8,383 nucleotides of DNA from contig SFQZ01000101.1 in NCBI GenBank assembly GCA_004562915.1, positions 1 to 8,383 of the forward strand. Direction: 5' to 3'. The position numbers were made by a program, and so were the translations under genes. Below are positions 6,838 through 8,383 of this stretch, piece by piece. Below the pieces are notes generated by a model that saw nothing but the letters and a program-made list of their open reading frames with translations, searched no databases and was not told the DNA's origin. The first letter of the stretch is position 1, and each line of letters starts with the position of its first letter. The stretch comes from a bacterium. GTDB lineage: Bacteria > Bacillota_A > Clostridia > Lachnospirales > Lachnospiraceae.

Positions 6838-7272
6838 CTATTTCACTTCGCTCATAAATCTTTCCAGAAAAACAGGGACAACAAATATGTCCCTGCCGCT
6901 TCTCTCTTTTGCCGGCCTGATTACTTTACGCTGTGTCCGGCATAAAGAACACTGTTCAGGATGTTCTTCCAGGCATTCTACTTTTACACCATATTGATAG
7001 ATCTGCCGCAAAATGCAGAGTGCATCAGGAAGAAAACTTGAGAGCGTATACAGGTTGGGGATGATAATTGTATCAACCAGTTGCTTTCTGGCTAACTCCA
7101 CAATTTTGCCCTTCCCCATTTCTTCTGTTAATGCTGCCGGCCCAATAAACTGCATCAGGACAAGCAGGTCATATCCTTTCTGTTCACAATACTTAACTGC
7201 AAGGGCTTTATAATCTTCCAAACGCTGCCGCGCCTCCGGTCCTGAAAAGTTAAGATAAACGGCTGCTGTCAT
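6838..7272 (-). CDS. Resolvase-fold protein lacking catalytic arginines (pseudo-recombinase), 144 aa
   Basis: This reads as a free-standing serine-recombinase catalytic domain with no DNA-binding domain. AVYLNFS (residues 4-10) aligns with the family's YxRxS, so Ser10 is kept but Arg8 is Asn. DTIIIPNLYTLSSF (67-80) aligns with the DLSRFGRD block found in the three recombinases next door; both essential arginines are replaced (Thr76 and Ser79), as is the aspartate (Asn73). The GVKVECLEE strand (95-103) matches the end of the fold, and a CSLC pair (108-111) follows. It should therefore be catalytically inactive. The start at ATG 7272 has AGGAGG at 7280-7285 with a 7-nt spacer. It is the first gene of a unit with the 84-aa gene. 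A role as a partner, directionality factor or regulator of the active recombinases is inference. An unrelated Rossmann-like fold is the alternative. Confidence 0.8.
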   Translation of the reverse strand: MTAAVYLNFSGPEARQRLEDYKALAVKYCEQKGYDLLVLMQFIGPAALTEEMGKGKIVELARKQLVDTIIIPNLYTLSSFLPDALCILRQIYQYGVKVECLEEHPEQCSLCRTQRKVIRPAKERSGRDIFVVPVFLERFMSEVK

Positions 7273-7459
7273 TTCATTACCTCCTATTTTCCCATATTCC
7301 TTTACTCCGACACTGTATACCGTTTTTTCTTGGGTATCTCTGTTTCATTTTACAGATCATTTTCTTTTGTAGGTCCGCCTATGTATTAACGTCACATTAC
7401 TTTGTTTCCTGCGAAATTTAAAACAGATCAGACCCCGATAAAGTCCTCCATCCATCCCC

Positions 7460-7479
7460 AACAGAATGGCAGTTCTGTT
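7460..7479. repeat. Short inverted repeat
   Basis: AACAGAA and TTCTGTT, perfect 7-bp arms around a TGGCAG loop. It lies between the 144-aa gene and the AT tract. An operator or a minor hairpin is possible; no function is shown. Confidence 0.35.
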
Positions 7480-7537
7480 TTCATCCCAGGGATATAGGGA
7501 AAAGCTTTTTTCCGCATATCTCCGGGATGAACGATTC

Positions 7538-7642
7538 TCAAAAAACAAGGAAAATACTAAGCAGAAGTAATGGGGGAATAAAAAATATAAAAATAAAATC
7601 AAAAACAATTATCCCCCACATGATATAGCCAAAGATTTTCAT
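7538..7642 (-). CDS. Candidate 34-aa hydrophobic membrane peptide
   Basis: ATG 7642 is preceded by AAAGGA (7651-7656) with an 8-nt spacer and opens a 34-codon frame ending in TGA. The peptide begins MKIFGYIMWGIIVFDF and continues as an almost unbroken hydrophobic stretch with a central PP, enough for one or two membrane segments. Small hydrophobic peptides of this kind include type I toxins and leader peptides, so either would be possible. Against it, the DNA is a T-rich tract that encodes Phe/Ile/Leu by composition alone, and an inverted repeat clamps the same tract. A one-base shift in the T-runs would join it to the frame ending at 7357, giving a protein of about 94 aa. Low confidence. Confidence 0.28.
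   Translation of the reverse strand: MKIFGYIMWGIIVFDFIFIFFIPPLLLLSIFLVF
7571..7618. repeat. AT-only tract clamped by a G5/C5 inverted repeat
   Basis: TGGGGGAATA (7571-7580) and TATCCCCCA (7610-7618) are complementary except for one extra A. They flank 29 bp that are almost purely A/T. In DNA this would be an easily unwound segment between GC clamps; in RNA it would be a hairpin with a large loop. Confidence 0.5.
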
Positions 7643-7675
7643 TCATTCAATCCTTTCAAAAAATAAATCCACACG

Positions 7676-7731
7676 CCATACCAGAAATATAAGCTGAAAC
7701 ACAGCATACATTCTGGTATGGTTTTTATTTT
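7676..7731 (+). terminator. Long hairpin with T-run, plus-strand terminator-like
   Basis: CCATACCAGAA (7676-7686) and TTCTGGTATGG (7711-7721) are perfect 11-bp arms. The 24-nt interval itself contains GCTG-AAACA-CAGC, so the whole can fold as an extended stem. TTTTTATTTT follows on the plus strand. On the minus strand the T-rich stretch is about 9 nt away, a poorer fit. No plus-strand gene is visible just upstream, so its client transcript is unknown. Confidence 0.6.
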
Positions 7732-7825
7732 CTCTGCCCGGTGTGGAACGGAATATGTAGGACTGGCCCGGCCTGACCACCTTACACCCTGCAGCACCCT
7801 TTCCCGCTGCAACATGCACCAGACG

Positions 7826-7924
7826 CTACCCTGGTTGCCGTGTTTTCGTTTCAGCAAAGGTATCATTATCATTCAAACTTTCGGAATATCTGCCACCGAT
7901 ATCCCATGCCGGGGTGCCGCTCAT
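7826..7924 (-). CDS. Candidate 32-aa small ORF
   Basis: ATG 7924 follows GAAGG (7931-7935) with a 6-nt spacer, and its ATG overlaps the TGA of a short frame upstream (ATGA). The product begins MSGTPAWDIGGRYSE and ends in TKTRQPG. It is hydrophilic with ordinary amino-acid content, unlike chance frames nearby. I recognise no family. It could also be the surviving C-terminus of a decayed gene, because the frame stays open upstream of the ATG to 8013. Low confidence. Confidence 0.25.
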   Translation of the reverse strand: MSGTPAWDIGGRYSESLNDNDTFAETKTRQPG

Positions 7925-8108
7925 ATTTTTCCTTCTTCTATTACGATTCCTTGTTCGATCTGCAATCATCCTGTTAAAATATACTGTCCACAGACAAATA
8001 CCTCTTGGCGTAGCTCATGGCCCCTCATCATTCCAAAAGAATGTTTTGAATGTTTTGTGTCCTCTAAGATATTTCATATTTTTAGCGTCAAAAATGACAC
8101 GTTCTATA

Positions 8109-8134
8109 CAAAAAAATATCACCATACTGATATT
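8109..8134 (-). repeat. A/U-rich hairpin followed by T7
   Basis: On the minus strand AATATCA-GTATGG-TGATATT (8115-8134) forms 7 bp and runs straight into a T-run (TTTTTTTG). The stem has only one G-C pair, so as a terminator or attenuator it would be weak. It lies in the leader-like stretch upstream of the small ORFs. Confidence 0.3.
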
Positions 8135-8171
8135 CAATTTTCAAGGTTCAATCAGACCAACCTTTGCCAGT

Positions 8172-8230
8172 CTGCCAAAATATAACACTATATTGATATA
8201 CTTTGGCAGGCTAACAACTGCTACCTGCCA
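8172..8230. repeat. Cluster of CTGCCA/TGGCAG inverted repeats
   Basis: CTGCCAAAATATA (8172-8184) and TATACTTTGGCAG (8197-8209) are 13-bp arms with one mismatch around a 12-bp spacer. TGGCAGG (8204-8210) pairs again with CCTGCCA (8224-8230) around 13 bp, sharing the middle element. A further CCAG half-match lies just before (8167-8170). The repeating symmetric layout is what a dimeric protein's binding site or a recombination site looks like; RNA hairpins are the alternative. Confidence 0.5.
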
Positions 8231-8322
8231 CTAAATTACATAATCCAAGTTATCTGCAGCACATTCCAATACCTTTACCAGATATTTGTAAGCGATGAAT
8301 AACCACCCGGGTACGACTTCCA

Positions 8323-8347
8323 GGAGACCTCAAATAGGAAGGTCCCC
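8323..8347. repeat. Short inverted repeat near the right edge
   Basis: GGAGACCT (8323-8330) and AGGTCCCC (8340-8347) pair at 7 of 8 positions around 9 nt. No clear T-run follows directly on either strand. Function unknown; it may be part of a structure cut by the window edge. Confidence 0.3.
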
Positions 8348-8383
8348 TCGATTTTCTGGCAGTATTTTTTCTGTATCTGTTAT

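Larger units (their letters stand above)
7273..8383. other. 1.1-kb region without a confident gene
   Basis: No long frame here has both a ribosome binding site and protein-like content. It contains a G5/C5-clamped AT tract (7571-7618), a long hairpin with a plus-strand T-run (7676-7731), a GC-rich island (about 7731-7840), two tiny minus ORFs (7538-7642, 7826-7924), a tandem 9-bp repeat (GAATGTTTT at 8039-8047 and 8048-8056), a short palindrome (GCGTCA-AAAA-TGACAC, 8085-8100), an A/U hairpin with T7 (8109-8134) and a TGGCAG repeat cluster (8172-8230). Longer plus-strand frames across 7718-8234 look like chance. I found no convincing promoter for the 144-aa gene within it. It could be a regulatory or attachment region, or decayed coding sequence. 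Confidence 0.5.

Noticed and set aside
7639..7872. 77-codon minus-strand frame starting MIMIPLLKRK
   Set aside because: No Shine-Dalgarno precedes the ATG. It runs through the GC-rich island and the terminator-like hairpin, and the content (Arg/Trp/Ser/Gly-rich, then hydrophobic) looks like a chance frame.
8039..8056. Tandem GAATGTTTT repeat as a possible CRISPR or iteron array
   Set aside because: Only two adjacent 9-bp copies with no spacers or further units; too little for either.
64..8077. 11-bp match ATGAAATATCT at 64-74 and inverted at 8067-8077, as a possible attachment repeat
   Set aside because: A match this short and AT-rich is close to chance expectation over these lengths, and the orientation is inverted, not the direct repeat expected of att core duplication.
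7718..8234. Two long plus-strand frames (155 and 106 codons) in the right-hand region
   Set aside because: They overlap each other in different frames, lack convincing ribosome binding sites, begin inside the hairpin or GC-rich island, and have unusual composition (clusters of Cys, Phe, Ser).

Overview
The window looks like the recombination module at one end of an integrative mobile element (an integrative conjugative or mobilizable element) from a low-GC Gram-positive bacterium, most likely a gut Clostridia of the Lachnospiraceae/Oscillospiraceae type. I base this on the AT-rich composition, the strong AGGAGG ribosome binding sites, the TTG/GTG starts, and above all three consecutive full-length large serine recombinases. 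Every well-supported gene lies on the minus strand, so transcription runs from high to low coordinates.

Layout in transcription order. (1) 8383-7273 is about 1.1 kb with no confident gene. It holds a cluster of TGGCAG/CTGCCA inverted repeats (8172-8230), a GC-rich island (about 7731-7840), a long hairpin followed by a T-run that reads as a plus-strand terminator (7676-7731), and two very short low-confidence minus ORFs. (2) 7272-6573 is a two-gene unit. The first gene encodes a 144-aa resolvase-fold protein that keeps the position of the catalytic serine but has lost the catalytic arginines. The second encodes an 84-aa small protein. (3) 6531-6503 is a good sigma-A promoter, followed by an 80-90 nt leader with an inverted repeat that runs into the Shine-Dalgarno. 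(4) 6412-1488 holds the three recombinases (557, 560 and 528 aa). They overlap by 8 and 11 bp, so they are almost certainly translationally coupled. (5) 1464-1436 is an intrinsic terminator closing that operon. (6) 1364-119 is a second two-gene unit of unrecognised proteins (158 aa, and 250 aa with a ribbon-helix-helix-like stretch), both using non-ATG starts behind good Shine-Dalgarno sequences. (7) The first 1-180 bases carry an open plus-strand frame that may be the 3' end of a convergent neighbour or a host gene at the element boundary.

Working model (inference): the three recombinases together carry out integration and excision, as in other elements with serine-integrase triplets. The catalytically dead resolvase-like protein and the 84-aa protein would be accessory or regulatory factors transcribed just upstream. 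The repeat cluster near 8200 and the left edge are places to look for recombinase binding or attachment sites. No conjugation, relaxase, resistance or CRISPR genes are visible here.
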